Shown: positions 24,145-31,848 of the stretch, in pieces
Layout: each line of letters starts with the position of its first letter
How positions within the stretch are numbered: the first letter of the stretch is position 1
NCBI RefSeq assembly: GCF_946222835.1
Contig: NZ_CAMIHD010000005.1
Location: 62,001-126,000, forward strand
Length of the DNA: 64,000 nucleotides
Origin: an uncultured Corynebacterium sp.
GTDB taxonomy: Bacteria; Actinomycetota; Actinomycetes; Mycobacteriales; Mycobacteriaceae
Reading direction: 5' to 3'
Translations under genes and position numbers: made by a program
Notes under the pieces: model-generated
What the model saw: the letters and a program-made list of their open reading frames with translations, nothing else
Databases searched by the model: none
What the model was told of the DNA's origin: nothing

Positions 24145-25719
24145 TTACTCCCACTCGATGGTTCCCGGGGGCTTGGAGGTACAGTCCAAGACCACGCGGT
24201 TGACATCCTTCACCTCGTTGGTGATACGGGTAGAGATCTTCTCCAGTACCTCGTATGGCAGGCGAGTCCAGTCTGCGGTCATGGCGTCCTCCGAGGACAC
24301 TGGGCGCAGCACGATGGGGTGGCCGTAGGTGCGGCCGTCACCTTGCACACCAACGGAACGGACGTCGGCCAGCAGCACGACTGGGCACTGCCAAATCTGG
24401 TCATCCAGGCCGGCATTGGTCAGCTCGGTGCGGGCAATAAGATCCGCCTCACGCAGCGTCTCCAAGCGTTCATCGGTTACCTCACCGATAATGCGGATGC
24501 CCAATCCCGGGCCAGGGAATGGCTGACGGTTGACGATTTCTTCTGGCAGACCCAACTCGCGGCCGACGGCGCGTACCTCGTCTTTAAACAGTAGACGCAG
24601 CGGCTCAACCAGTTCGAACTCCACGTCATCTGGCAAACCGCCGACATTATGGTGAGACTTAATATTCGCCGTGCCGTCGCCGCCGCCAGACTCGACCACG
24701 TCCGGGTACAGCGTGCCTTGGACGAGGTAGTCGACGGTGGAGCCTGCAGGGGCGTCGTCAAGCACGCCCGCAACCGCACGCTCAAAGGACCGGATAAACT
24801 CCGCGCCGATGGCCTTACGTTTAGCTTCAGGGTCGCTAACGCCTGCCAGCTTCTCCAAGAACGCAGCGCGCTCGTCCGCAGTCACCAGCTTCGCGCCGGT
24901 GGAGGCAACAAAGTCCTTTTCCACCTGCTCACGCTCGCCGGCACGCAGCAAGCCGTGATCTACGAAAACACAGGTGAGGCGATCACCGATGGCACGCTGC
25001 ACCAGTGCGGCCGCCACAGCAGAGTCCACACCGCCGGATAGGCCACAGATGGCGCGGCCTTCCTCGCCCACCTGCGCGCGGACATCCGCAATGAGCTGCT
25101 CAGCGATATTATCGGCCGTCCAGTTCTGCTCTAGGCCGGCAATCTCGGTCAGGAAACGGGTAAGCACTTCCTGGCCGTGCGGCGAGTGCTGCACCTCAGG
25201 GTGGTACTGCACACCGGCCATCTTCTTTTCCAGGCACTCCATCGCTGCAACCGGGGCACCGGCCGAAGTGGCCGTAACTTCAAAGCCTTCGGGAGCGGCA
25301 GATACGGCATCACCGTGAGACATCCACACCTTGTGGGTGGCCTCCAATCCATCGTGAAGCACTCCTGCCTTGACATTCATGTCGGTGCGGCCGTACTCAC
25401 GCTCGCCGGTCGACGAGACGGTGCCACCAAGAGCATGGTTCATGGCTTGGAAACCGTAGCAGATGCCGAAAACCGGAATGCCGAGCTCAAGCAGCTCCGG
25501 CTTCAGGGCCGGGGCACCGTCAGCATAGACAGAAGACGGACCGCCCGACAGGATTAGCGCGGCGGGATCTTTGGATTTAATTTCCTCTACGGACGCGGAG
25601 TGAGGGACAACCTCGGAGTAAATCTTGGCCTCGCGCACGCGACGGGCAATAAGCTGCGCGTACTGAGCGCCAAAGTCCACTACGAGGACGGGGCGCGGGG
25701 TAGTATTTGGCTTAGTCAC
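24145..25719 (-). CDS. guaA: GMP synthase (glutamine-hydrolysing) GuaA
   Basis: GuaA aminates XMP to GMP using glutamine and ATP. The 524-aa protein has a class I amidotransferase domain first (FGICYGFQAMNHALGG with the nucleophile Cys, and a YHPEVQHSPHG His/Glu pair). The ATP pyrophosphatase domain follows with the P-loop LSGGVDSAVAAAL, then the C-terminal dimerisation domain ending CTSKPPGTIEWE. It starts with GTG. TAGACT ends 7 nt upstream, so the mRNA is probably leaderless. The neighbouring guaB3 and guaB serve the same pathway. Confidence 0.97.
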   Translation of the reverse strand: MTKPNTTPRPVLVVDFGAQYAQLIARRVREAKIYSEVVPHSASVEEIKSKDPAALILSGGPSSVYADGAPALKPELLELGIPVFGICYGFQAMNHALGGTVSSTGEREYGRTDMNVKAGVLHDGLEATHKVWMSHGDAVSAAPEGFEVTATSAGAPVAAMECLEKKMAGVQYHPEVQHSPHGQEVLTRFLTEIAGLEQNWTADNIAEQLIADVRAQVGEEGRAICGLSGGVDSAVAAALVQRAIGDRLTCVFVDHGLLRAGEREQVEKDFVASTGAKLVTADERAAFLEKLAGVSDPEAKRKAIGAEFIRSFERAVAGVLDDAPAGSTVDYLVQGTLYPDVVESGGGDGTANIKSHHNVGGLPDDVEFELVEPLRLLFKDEVRAVGRELGLPEEIVNRQPFPGPGLGIRIIGEVTDERLETLREADLIARTELTNAGLDDQIWQCPVVLLADVRSVGVQGDGRTYGHPIVLRPVSSEDAMTADWTRLPYEVLEKISTRITNEVKDVNRVVLDCTSKPPGTIEWE

Positions 25720-25752
25720 GCCCCATAGTCTAACCCACTAAACTGATAGCTT

Positions 25753-26124
25753 ATGAAGCGCTTGGCCATTGTGCTCACCACGGGACTGTTGTTGTGCGGT
25801 TGTGACGCCACTCCTACCACCGCCGAAGTGACGTCTGTACTGGATGAACAAGGCCCGCAGCAGGTAACACTTCCAGCCGAAGAAGTCTTTGGAAGCAAGT
25901 GGGATAAGTGGATTCCCTTGTGCGGAACCCGGCAGGCAGAGCGCGTGGGGTACCCAGAGGTTGCGCATAATTCGGTAGTCCTACGCGCGGCCACAGAAGA
26001 GAAAGTCGTAGAGCTCAATCCAGCGGGCGCACGCGTGTGCCCAGTCCAAGATGCAGGACAATGGCGGCCGATGGCACGAGAGACCACATGGAGGAGGGAA
26101 GGCGGTTGGCAGTTGATTTCCTAA
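25753..26124 (+). CDS. Small putative lipoprotein, 123 aa
   Basis: The N-terminus (MKRLAIVLTTGLLLCGCDA) is a lipoprotein signal peptide with lipobox LCGC, making Cys17 the likely acylated residue. The mature part contains two further Cys (CGT and VCPV) that could form a disulfide and no recognised domain. It is divergent from guaA, 33 nt away. TAAACT lies 8 nt before the ATG. Function unknown. Confidence 0.65.
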   Translation: MKRLAIVLTTGLLLCGCDATPTTAEVTSVLDEQGPQQVTLPAEEVFGSKWDKWIPLCGTRQAERVGYPEVAHNSVVLRAATEEKVVELNPAGARVCPVQDAGQWRPMARETTWRREGGWQLIS

Positions 26125-26183
26125 TCACTCTCCTTCTCCGCCACGCTCTACCTCTCCAGAGGAGAAAGAAGCTTTGAAACAAA

Positions 26184-26214
26184 ACGCGGCTGCGCCGAGA
26201 AAGCACAGCCGCGT
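26184..26214 (-). terminator. Terminator after guaB3
   Basis: On the minus strand ACGCGGCTG (26214-26206) pairs with CAGCCGCGT (26192-26184) and is followed by TTTGTTTC. It ends guaB3 transcription and may also stop the convergent lipoprotein transcript. Confidence 0.75.
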
Positions 26215-26231
26215 CGGGGACTCTCGTACGG

Positions 26232-27395
26232 TTAGTAACGAACAGCGAGTTCGACCTTCTGGAAGGACTTCAGGTCGGTGTAGCCACACTTTGCCATGGA
26301 ACGGCGCAGCGCGCCGACCAAGTTGGTGCGACCGAATGGCTCGCTAGAGGGTCCGTGCAGCACGGTTTCCAGCGACGGGGCAGTAGACTCTTCTGCAGCT
26401 TCGGCCGGGGTGCCGGTGGTGAGGAAATCAACGTCCAAATCAGTATCAGCCCCAGAGAACTGGACAAAGCCGCGTGGGAAGCGCGGGTGGCCGGCCGTAG
26501 CAGGCCAGTACCAGCCCTTTCCGCCAGCCTCGCGAGCTTGGGCAAGCAATGGGCCAAGAGCCACACCATCGGCGCCGCAGGCAAAGGCCTTGGCAATACT
26601 GCCGGAGTTTTCAAACTCGGTATCGGCGATGATGTGCACGTAGCGGCCGCCAGTCTCGTCGAGGTAGTCGCGTCGGGCTGCGGCGGCGTCGGCAATCGCG
26701 GTGCCCATGGCCGAGTCGATGCCTACGGTCTCGGCGTTGGTCGTCACGCCCGCGCCCACGATGACGCCGGCCGCGCCGGTGCGCATCAGGTGCAGCGCGG
26801 TGGTGTAGTCAGTAACTCCACCGGCGATAACCGGAACATCCAGTGAGCCGATGAACTCCTTGAGGTTCAGCGGCTCGCCCCCGGTTGCCACGTGTTCGGC
26901 CGAGACCAAGGTGCCCTGAATAAACAGCAGCTCGGCACCGGCCGCGATGACCTTCGGGGCCATCTCGCGAGCATTTTGCGGAGAAACGCGCACAGCGACG
27001 GTGACGCCAGAGTCGCGGACTTGGGCGATGCGCTGGGTGAGGAGGGCGTCGTCAAGCGGTGCGGCGTGCAGCTCCTGAATGATGGAGTTATCGCCCGGCT
27101 GCGAGTAAATGCGAGCTAGAGCGCCTTCGAGGTCCTCGTGGCGGCCCCACAAACCCTCGGCATTGATGACACCCAAGCCCCCCTGCTTGCCCATCTCGAT
27201 GATGAACTCGGGCGTGGCGAGCGCATCGGTGGGGTGGGACACAAAGGGAATATCGAAGGTATAGGCATCGATATTCCAGGTGGTGTCCACGTCCTTGGAG
27301 GAGCGGGTACGGCGTTGCGGCACGATGGATAGTTGCTCTAGATCAAAGGTGCGGCGGGCCTCGCGGCCGATGCCGATTTCGGCGTATTCACGCAT
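26232..27395 (-). CDS. guaB3: GuaB3-family IMP dehydrogenase-related protein
   Basis: A 387-aa TIM-barrel protein of the IMP dehydrogenase/GMP reductase superfamily without the CBS domains of GuaB. The N-terminus MREYAEIGIGREARRTFDL and the nucleotide-binding region VIAGGVTDYTTALHLMRTGAAGVIVGAG are typical of the actinobacterial GuaB3 group. The exact reaction is not settled for most members. It begins 7 nt after the guaB stop and is probably co-transcribed with it. Confidence 0.9.
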   Translation of the reverse strand: MREYAEIGIGREARRTFDLEQLSIVPQRRTRSSKDVDTTWNIDAYTFDIPFVSHPTDALATPEFIIEMGKQGGLGVINAEGLWGRHEDLEGALARIYSQPGDNSIIQELHAAPLDDALLTQRIAQVRDSGVTVAVRVSPQNAREMAPKVIAAGAELLFIQGTLVSAEHVATGGEPLNLKEFIGSLDVPVIAGGVTDYTTALHLMRTGAAGVIVGAGVTTNAETVGIDSAMGTAIADAAAARRDYLDETGGRYVHIIADTEFENSGSIAKAFACGADGVALGPLLAQAREAGGKGWYWPATAGHPRFPRGFVQFSGADTDLDVDFLTTGTPAEAAEESTAPSLETVLHGPSSEPFGRTNLVGALRRSMAKCGYTDLKSFQKVELAVRY

Positions 27396-27402
27396 GATAT
27401 TC

Positions 27403-28923
27403 CTAGCGGTAGTTTGGTGCTTCTGCGATTTGCTGCAGGTGGTGTGGGTGGGATTCCTTTAGCCCCGCGGCGGTGATCTGAACGAAGCGCTTGGTCTTCA
27501 GCTCGGCCAGAGTAGCGGAGCCGGTATAGCCCATGGAGGCGCGCAGGCCACCGATGATCTGGTGCACGATGGCATCGATATCGCCGCGGAAAGGCACGCG
27601 CCCCTCAACGCCTTCCGGAACCAGCTTGTCCTCGCTGCGGACATCGGCCTGGAAGTAGCGATCCTTGGAATAGGAGCGCTTTTCGCCGGAAAGTCCACGG
27701 CCCTGCATGGCGCCCATGGAGCCCATGCCGCGGTAGCGCTTATACTGCTTGCCTTGGTAGACCACGATGTCACCGGGAGCTTCGGTGGTGCCGGCAAACA
27801 TGGAACCCAGCATGACGGTATCGGCGCCGGCCGCCAAGGCCTTAGCGACGTCGCCGGAGTACTGCATGCCGCCATCGCCGATCACCGGTACACCGGCCGG
27901 GCCAGCTACCGCGGCGGCTTCCATCAGGGCCGTAATCTGCGGCGCGCCCACGCCGGCGACGACGCGGGTGGTGCAAATGGAGCCTGGGCCGATACCGACC
28001 TTGATGGCGTCCGCGCCGGCATCGATCATTGCCTGGGCTGCCTCGCGGGTGGCGAGGTTACCGCCGATGACATCGACCTTGGAACCGAAATCCTTCTGCA
28101 CGCGAGAGACCATCTCCAGCACGCGGTTATTGTGGGCGTGGGCGGAGTCGACGACGAGGGCGTCTACGCCGGCGTCGACAAGCGCGGCGGCGCGCTGGTA
28201 GGACTCTTCACCGGTACCAATGCCGGCCGCAACCAACAAGCGACCGGCCGAGTCCTTAGACGCATTGGGGTACTGCTCGGATTTCACAAAGTCCTTGACG
28301 GTGATCAGGCCGGTGAGCTTATTATCCGCATCGACGATGGGCAGCTTTTCCACCTTATTGGCCGACAGCAGTTCGAGGGCCTCCTTCTTAGATACGCCCT
28401 CGCGCGCAACAACAAGCGGCATGGCCGTCATAACCTCGCTGACCTTGCGGTCAAAGTCAGGCTCGAAGCGCATATCGCGGTTGGTGCAAATACCGACTAA
28501 GGTGCCGTCCTCATCTACTACCGGCAGGCCGGAGATACGGAAGCGGGCGCACAGCGCGTCTACTTCCCTAATGGTCATATCCGGGCGGGCGGTAATGGGG
28601 TCGGTGACCATGCCGGACTCGGAGCGTTTGACTATTTCTACCTGCTCGGCCTGGTCCTCGGTAGAAAGGTTGCGGTGCAGCACGCCGATACCACCCTGGC
28701 GGGCCATGGCAATGGCCATGCGGGCCTCAGTCACGGTATCCATGGCGGCCGAGGCAAGCGGGACGCCGAGGCGAATATTGCGGGTAAACTGCGCGCCGGT
28801 ATCGACCTCGGAGGGCACGATATTAGATTCGGCGGGCAACAGAAGCACATCGTCAAAGGTCAGGCCGCGCAGGGCCACCTTGTTCGGGTCATCTCCACCA
28901 GTATGAATACGGTTCTCGCTCAT
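27403..28923 (-). CDS. guaB: IMP dehydrogenase GuaB
   Basis: GuaB oxidises IMP to XMP with NAD, the committed step of guanylate synthesis. The 506-aa protein has the N-terminal barrel start (GLTFDDVLLLPAES), two CBS domains (about 110-230) that sense purine nucleotides, catalytic Cys317 in GPGSICTTRVV and the mobile flap region with YRGMGSMGAM. RBS-like GGAGAG precedes the ATG. It leads the guaB-guaB3 unit. Confidence 0.97.
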   Translation of the reverse strand: MSENRIHTGGDDPNKVALRGLTFDDVLLLPAESNIVPSEVDTGAQFTRNIRLGVPLASAAMDTVTEARMAIAMARQGGIGVLHRNLSTEDQAEQVEIVKRSESGMVTDPITARPDMTIREVDALCARFRISGLPVVDEDGTLVGICTNRDMRFEPDFDRKVSEVMTAMPLVVAREGVSKKEALELLSANKVEKLPIVDADNKLTGLITVKDFVKSEQYPNASKDSAGRLLVAAGIGTGEESYQRAAALVDAGVDALVVDSAHAHNNRVLEMVSRVQKDFGSKVDVIGGNLATREAAQAMIDAGADAIKVGIGPGSICTTRVVAGVGAPQITALMEAAAVAGPAGVPVIGDGGMQYSGDVAKALAAGADTVMLGSMFAGTTEAPGDIVVYQGKQYKRYRGMGSMGAMQGRGLSGEKRSYSKDRYFQADVRSEDKLVPEGVEGRVPFRGDIDAIVHQIIGGLRASMGYTGSATLAELKTKRFVQITAAGLKESHPHHLQQIAEAPNYR

Positions 28924-29041
28924 CGAGGTCTCTCCTTAACAGGTTTAGCGGCTACCACAACTGTAGTGCTTTGCCGGCCGAAGACACCATTTGGGCAGGG
29001 GTAAATTGCCTCGGGCGGGTAAGTTCAATAGGCTCGCAGGC

Positions 29042-29413
29042 GTGAACTTCTTCGCCAATATGCCCCGCGATCCTTTCGCCGATGACCCGAATGACCCCGC
29101 CTCCTTCCTGGAGGAGGACGAGCAGGTCATGCCGCTTAGCGACGAAGACCGGATCGCCATCATCCACGACCTCGCCCTGGTGCAGAAATTCGCGTCCATC
29201 CTCGGCCCGCGCGGCATCGATGGCATCTTCTTCCTGTGCGAGGACTGCCAGGAAAACCACTTCTATGAGTGGGATATTATGGCCGCCAATATGCGCGCCA
29301 CGCTGGAGGGGGAGCTAGCGCCGGTGCATGAACCAGGCGCCGAGCCCGATCCAACCCGCTATGTCCCCTGGGACTACGCCTTGGGCTACTTAGATGGCTT
29401 GGAGGGCCGCTAG
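29042..29413 (+). CDS. DUF5319-type small acidic protein
   Basis: The 123-aa protein is acidic and soluble, with FLCEDCQENHFYEWD containing a CxxC pair and the C-terminal DPTRYVPWDYALGYLDGLEGR. It matches the actinobacterial DUF5319 group, found between the anti-sigma-D and guaB genes in corynebacteria and mycobacteria. I chose the GTG at 29042 (VNFFANMPRDPF) because TAGGCT ends exactly 7 nt upstream. Function unknown. Its stop lies 2 nt from that of the convergent rsdA-like gene. Confidence 0.8.
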   Translation: MNFFANMPRDPFADDPNDPASFLEEDEQVMPLSDEDRIAIIHDLALVQKFASILGPRGIDGIFFLCEDCQENHFYEWDIMAANMRATLEGELAPVHEPGAEPDPTRYVPWDYALGYLDGLEGR

Positions 29414-29415
29414 CT

Positions 29416-30168
29416 CTACTGCTGCCCCAGCTCGATGGTGGTCGTCGGCTCACCCTCCACGTTGGGGTTGGGCTGCGGGTCAGGCTGCGCCTGCTCAGTG
29501 ACCACCACAGTTTCGGTGGCGTGCTGAGTTTCGGTCACGGTGACCTGTTCCGGCTGCTGCTCCGGCTGAGAGACTTCTTCCGCCACGGTTTCGGTGGCGG
29601 TCTCCGTCACGGTGTGCGGGGTGGGCTTCGGGTGCGCAGAGCGCTTTTGTTCCGCCTCGCGGTTAGCGGCGATGGCCTTTTCTTCTTTGCCTTCGGCCTC
29701 ATCCAGCTTGGCGCGGGCGTCCTTCATCAGTTCGCGAGCGCCTTCAATATCGCCTTCGGCCGCGCGAGATTCCATCTCTTCCAACGTGCCAGCCAGCTCT
29801 ACGTTGCGGGTCTTATCGCCCTTATCAAAGGTTCCGGCGTGCAGCATGGCTCCACCGGCTCCAGCGATGACTAGGGTTGCGGCCGCCGCACCGATGAGCC
29901 CATGTACAAACGGGCCGCCGCGGCGGCGCTTGCGGGCCTGGCCTAGGTCGATGACCTCAGGCTCAGCTTCGGCGCCTTCTACCAGCGGGGCTGGAGGCGT
30001 CTGCTTATCGACGTCCCCCTTTAACTCCAGCAGCAGCTCCGCCAGGTCATCCTGGCCGTCGGAAGGGTTAGTTCCCTTCGAAAGCTCGGTGAGGAATGCA
30101 TCATCATCTACCAAGGGCTGGAGCTGATCTGCAAGGTCGTCATTATCGCCGTGGTGCTTCGGTGCCAT
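29416..30168 (-). CDS. rsdA: Anti-sigma-D factor RsdA-like membrane protein
   Basis: The 250-aa protein has an N-terminal cytosolic part (DDLADQLQPLVDDDAFLTELSKG) that in mycobacterial RsdA binds SigD. A single membrane helix follows at about 88-110 (GLIGAAAATLVIAGAGGAML), then a coiled-coil region (about 125-170) and a Thr/Glu/Pro-rich extracytoplasmic tail with repeated TVTET motifs. It lies 65 nt downstream of sigD, as in C. glutamicum. Release of SigD probably requires proteolysis of this protein. Confidence 0.85.
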   Translation of the reverse strand: MAPKHHGDNDDLADQLQPLVDDDAFLTELSKGTNPSDGQDDLAELLLELKGDVDKQTPPAPLVEGAEAEPEVIDLGQARKRRRGGPFVHGLIGAAAATLVIAGAGGAMLHAGTFDKGDKTRNVELAGTLEEMESRAAEGDIEGARELMKDARAKLDEAEGKEEKAIAANREAEQKRSAHPKPTPHTVTETATETVAEEVSQPEQQPEQVTVTETQHATETVVVTEQAQPDPQPNPNVEGEPTTTIELGQQ

Positions 30169-30233
30169 GATGGTGTCTCTCCCCCTTCCTTTCTGTTATG
30201 AAATATCTGCTGTGAGATTGGGCTATAAGCCCT

Positions 30234-30824
30234 TTAGCGTGCAGTTTCCTGCGCGGCTTGGAGGGTCTTTCGCAATTGAGCTAGTGCTCGGTGTTGTGCC
30301 ACACGGACCGCGCCTGGAGTGGAACCCACAATTTCCGCGGTCTCTTCTGCTGACAAACCGTTGAACACGCGCAGAATAACGATGTTTTTCGCCTTATCAC
30401 TTAATGTATCGAGCAAGGCGCGCATTCTGTTACTACCGTCGGCCTCTAGCGCCCACTCTTCAGGAGTGACTTCACGCGCGGAGTCTTCCGGAATTTCTTC
30501 GGTAGGCGTGGACTTATCGCGGCCCATCGCGCGGTGAGCATCGGTGACCTTATTAAATGCGATGCCGTAAACATAGGCCATAAAAGGACGGCCCTTGTCC
30601 TCATAGGAACCAATCGAGGTAGCCACTGCTAGGCAAATCTCTTGGGCCACATCTTCCGCGGTGGGTTGGCGGCCGCCCCCGATGCGGGCGCGGCAGTAAC
30701 GCAGGACCTGCGGGTGAATGATCTGCAGGACTTTTTGCAGCGCTCGACGGCTGCCGTCGACGGCATGCGGAACGAGATCCGCTAGCTCCTGTTCCTTATC
30801 ACTCACGTATGCACCCTCTGACAT
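30234..30824 (-). CDS. sigD: ECF sigma factor SigD
   Basis: The 196-aa protein has ECF sigma region 2 (about 50-105, with TAEDVAQEICLAVATSIGSYED) and region 4 (about 130-190, with NGLSAEETAEIVGSTPGAVRVAQHRALAQL). In C. glutamicum SigD controls cell-envelope mycolate genes. The anti-sigma gene follows on the same strand and a whiB gene is divergent across a 288-nt control region, which is the conserved corynebacterial order. Confidence 0.9.
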   Translation of the reverse strand: MSEGAYVSDKEQELADLVPHAVDGSRRALQKVLQIIHPQVLRYCRARIGGGRQPTAEDVAQEICLAVATSIGSYEDKGRPFMAYVYGIAFNKVTDAHRAMGRDKSTPTEEIPEDSAREVTPEEWALEADGSNRMRALLDTLSDKAKNIVILRVFNGLSAEETAEIVGSTPGAVRVAQHRALAQLRKTLQAAQETAR

Positions 30825-31112
30825 GTTTTAAACCGGTAACTAACCATATTGGCACACGGGAAGTTTATGCAAAGGCAACGCGCGGCCCCAGCGCGTGCGC
30901 AACCCGAGCGGAAGAAAATTCACAAACCGTTAACCTTTGTCGTTTCCGCTGGTAAACAGCGGGGCTGAAGGGGTAAACAGGGGAAGAATACCTAAAAGTC
31001 AAAAATAGGTAACCCATCGTTAACCCACGCGCGAAACACTACGTGAGGTTGCTTCCCGTAACGCTGCGGAAGCCACACAGGAATTCTCGTCCTTACAAAG
31101 GAGCTTAGTAAC
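30825..31112. promoter_or_regulatory. sigD-whiB divergent control region
   Basis: This 288-nt gene-free stretch contains direct repeats GGTAAACAG at 30951-30959 and 30972-30980 (exactly 21 bp apart). It also has an inverted pair TACCTA (30989-30994)/TAGGTA (31006-31011), two GTTAACC words (about 30929 and 31019) and a GCTTCC/GGAAGC hairpin near 31053-31074. A ribosome binding site AAAGGAG precedes the whiB GTG. The leader is long compared with the leaderless genes around it. Confidence 0.45.
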
Positions 31113-31415
31113 GTGTCTCAGCCTCATTTGCTTCCCGGTCCCACCGCTGACCTGTGGGATTGGCAGCTACAAGGCGCCTGCCGCGGAGAAAACTCGGACG
31201 TGTTTTATCACCCGGATGGCGAGCGCGGCCGCGCCCGCGCCCAGCGCGAGAATCGCGCCAAAGCCATCTGCAGTTCTTGCCCGGTCATTGATTTGTGCCG
31301 CGAGCATGCCTTGCAATCCGCCGAGCCCTACGGTGTATGGGGCGGAATGAGCGAATCCGAACGCGTCGTAGAGCTTCGCCAGCGCCGACGCGCCACCGCG
31401 CCGGTCAACGCTTAG
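31113..31415 (+). CDS. WhiB-family iron-sulfur regulator (WhcB position)
   Basis: The 100-aa protein carries the four WhiB cluster ligands Cys23, Cys53, Cys56 and Cys62 (GACRGE, CSSCPVIDLC), followed by the GVWGG turn at 74-78 and a basic C-terminal tail (RQRRRATAP). WhiB proteins bind a redox-sensitive [4Fe-4S] cluster and the primary sigma factor. The location opposite sigD corresponds to whcB of C. glutamicum by my recollection. It starts with GTG after AAAGGAG. Confidence 0.88.
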   Translation: MSQPHLLPGPTADLWDWQLQGACRGENSDVFYHPDGERGRARAQRENRAKAICSSCPVIDLCREHALQSAEPYGVWGGMSESERVVELRQRRRATAPVNA

Positions 31416-31424
31416 GACGGGAAA

Positions 31425-31804
31425 CTAGGGGGAGACGAGGGCGTCGGCAAGAAAGCGCCCCGTCGCCGAGTCTATCTGCTCGGCTAAATCGGCCGGGATG
31501 CCGCTAAAGGCCAGCTGGCCGCTCGCCGAACCGGCGCAGGGGTCCAAGTCGATGGCGTGATCCGCATGCGCTAGAACAGCCAGATTGTGGTCGATACGGA
31601 TGACGATATAGCCGAAGTCCACCCGCCCATCACGCCTAGCTCCACGTAGACCACACCCGCGCCATTGCGCTTGGGGCAGGCGCCCTCAGAATGCGCGGAA
31701 AAGAGTGCAGGTTTGACACCATCGGCCTTAGCGAAGGCCTTGCGAATGGGGCCGGTATCAGTGGTGACCTTGATGTATTCCACGGCCCTAGCTAGGTACA
31801 ACAA
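31425..31804 (-). pseudogene. Frameshifted gene of unknown function
   Basis: Two overlapping minus-strand frames join into one plausible protein of about 120 residues. The first (31804 to about 31640) gives YIKVTTDTGPIRKAFAKA and KRNGAGVVYVELGV. After a shift of one base the second continues DGRVDFGYIVIRIDHNLAV to ADALVSP at 31425. Both halves have coding-like composition and the join near 31635-31645 is seamless. Either one base is lost in this genome (pseudogene) or the assembly has an error. I do not recognise the family. One near-copy of the GCGTCGGCAAGC word lies at 31441. Confidence 0.55.
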
Positions 31805-31806
31805 AA

Positions 31807-31831
31807 CCCGCCGCGCGCAAAGCGGGGCGGG
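31807..31831 (-). terminator. Terminator after groEL
   Basis: On the minus strand CCCGCC (31831-31826) and GGCGGG (31812-31807) form a stem around a GC-rich loop, followed directly by TTTTGTTGT. Confidence 0.7.
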
Positions 31832-31848
31832 CGATGTTGGTAGCCAGT

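Noticed and set aside
27562..28500. 312-residue plus-strand frame opposite guaB
   Set aside because: Antisense shadow of IMP dehydrogenase, low-complexity Gly/Ala/His composition.
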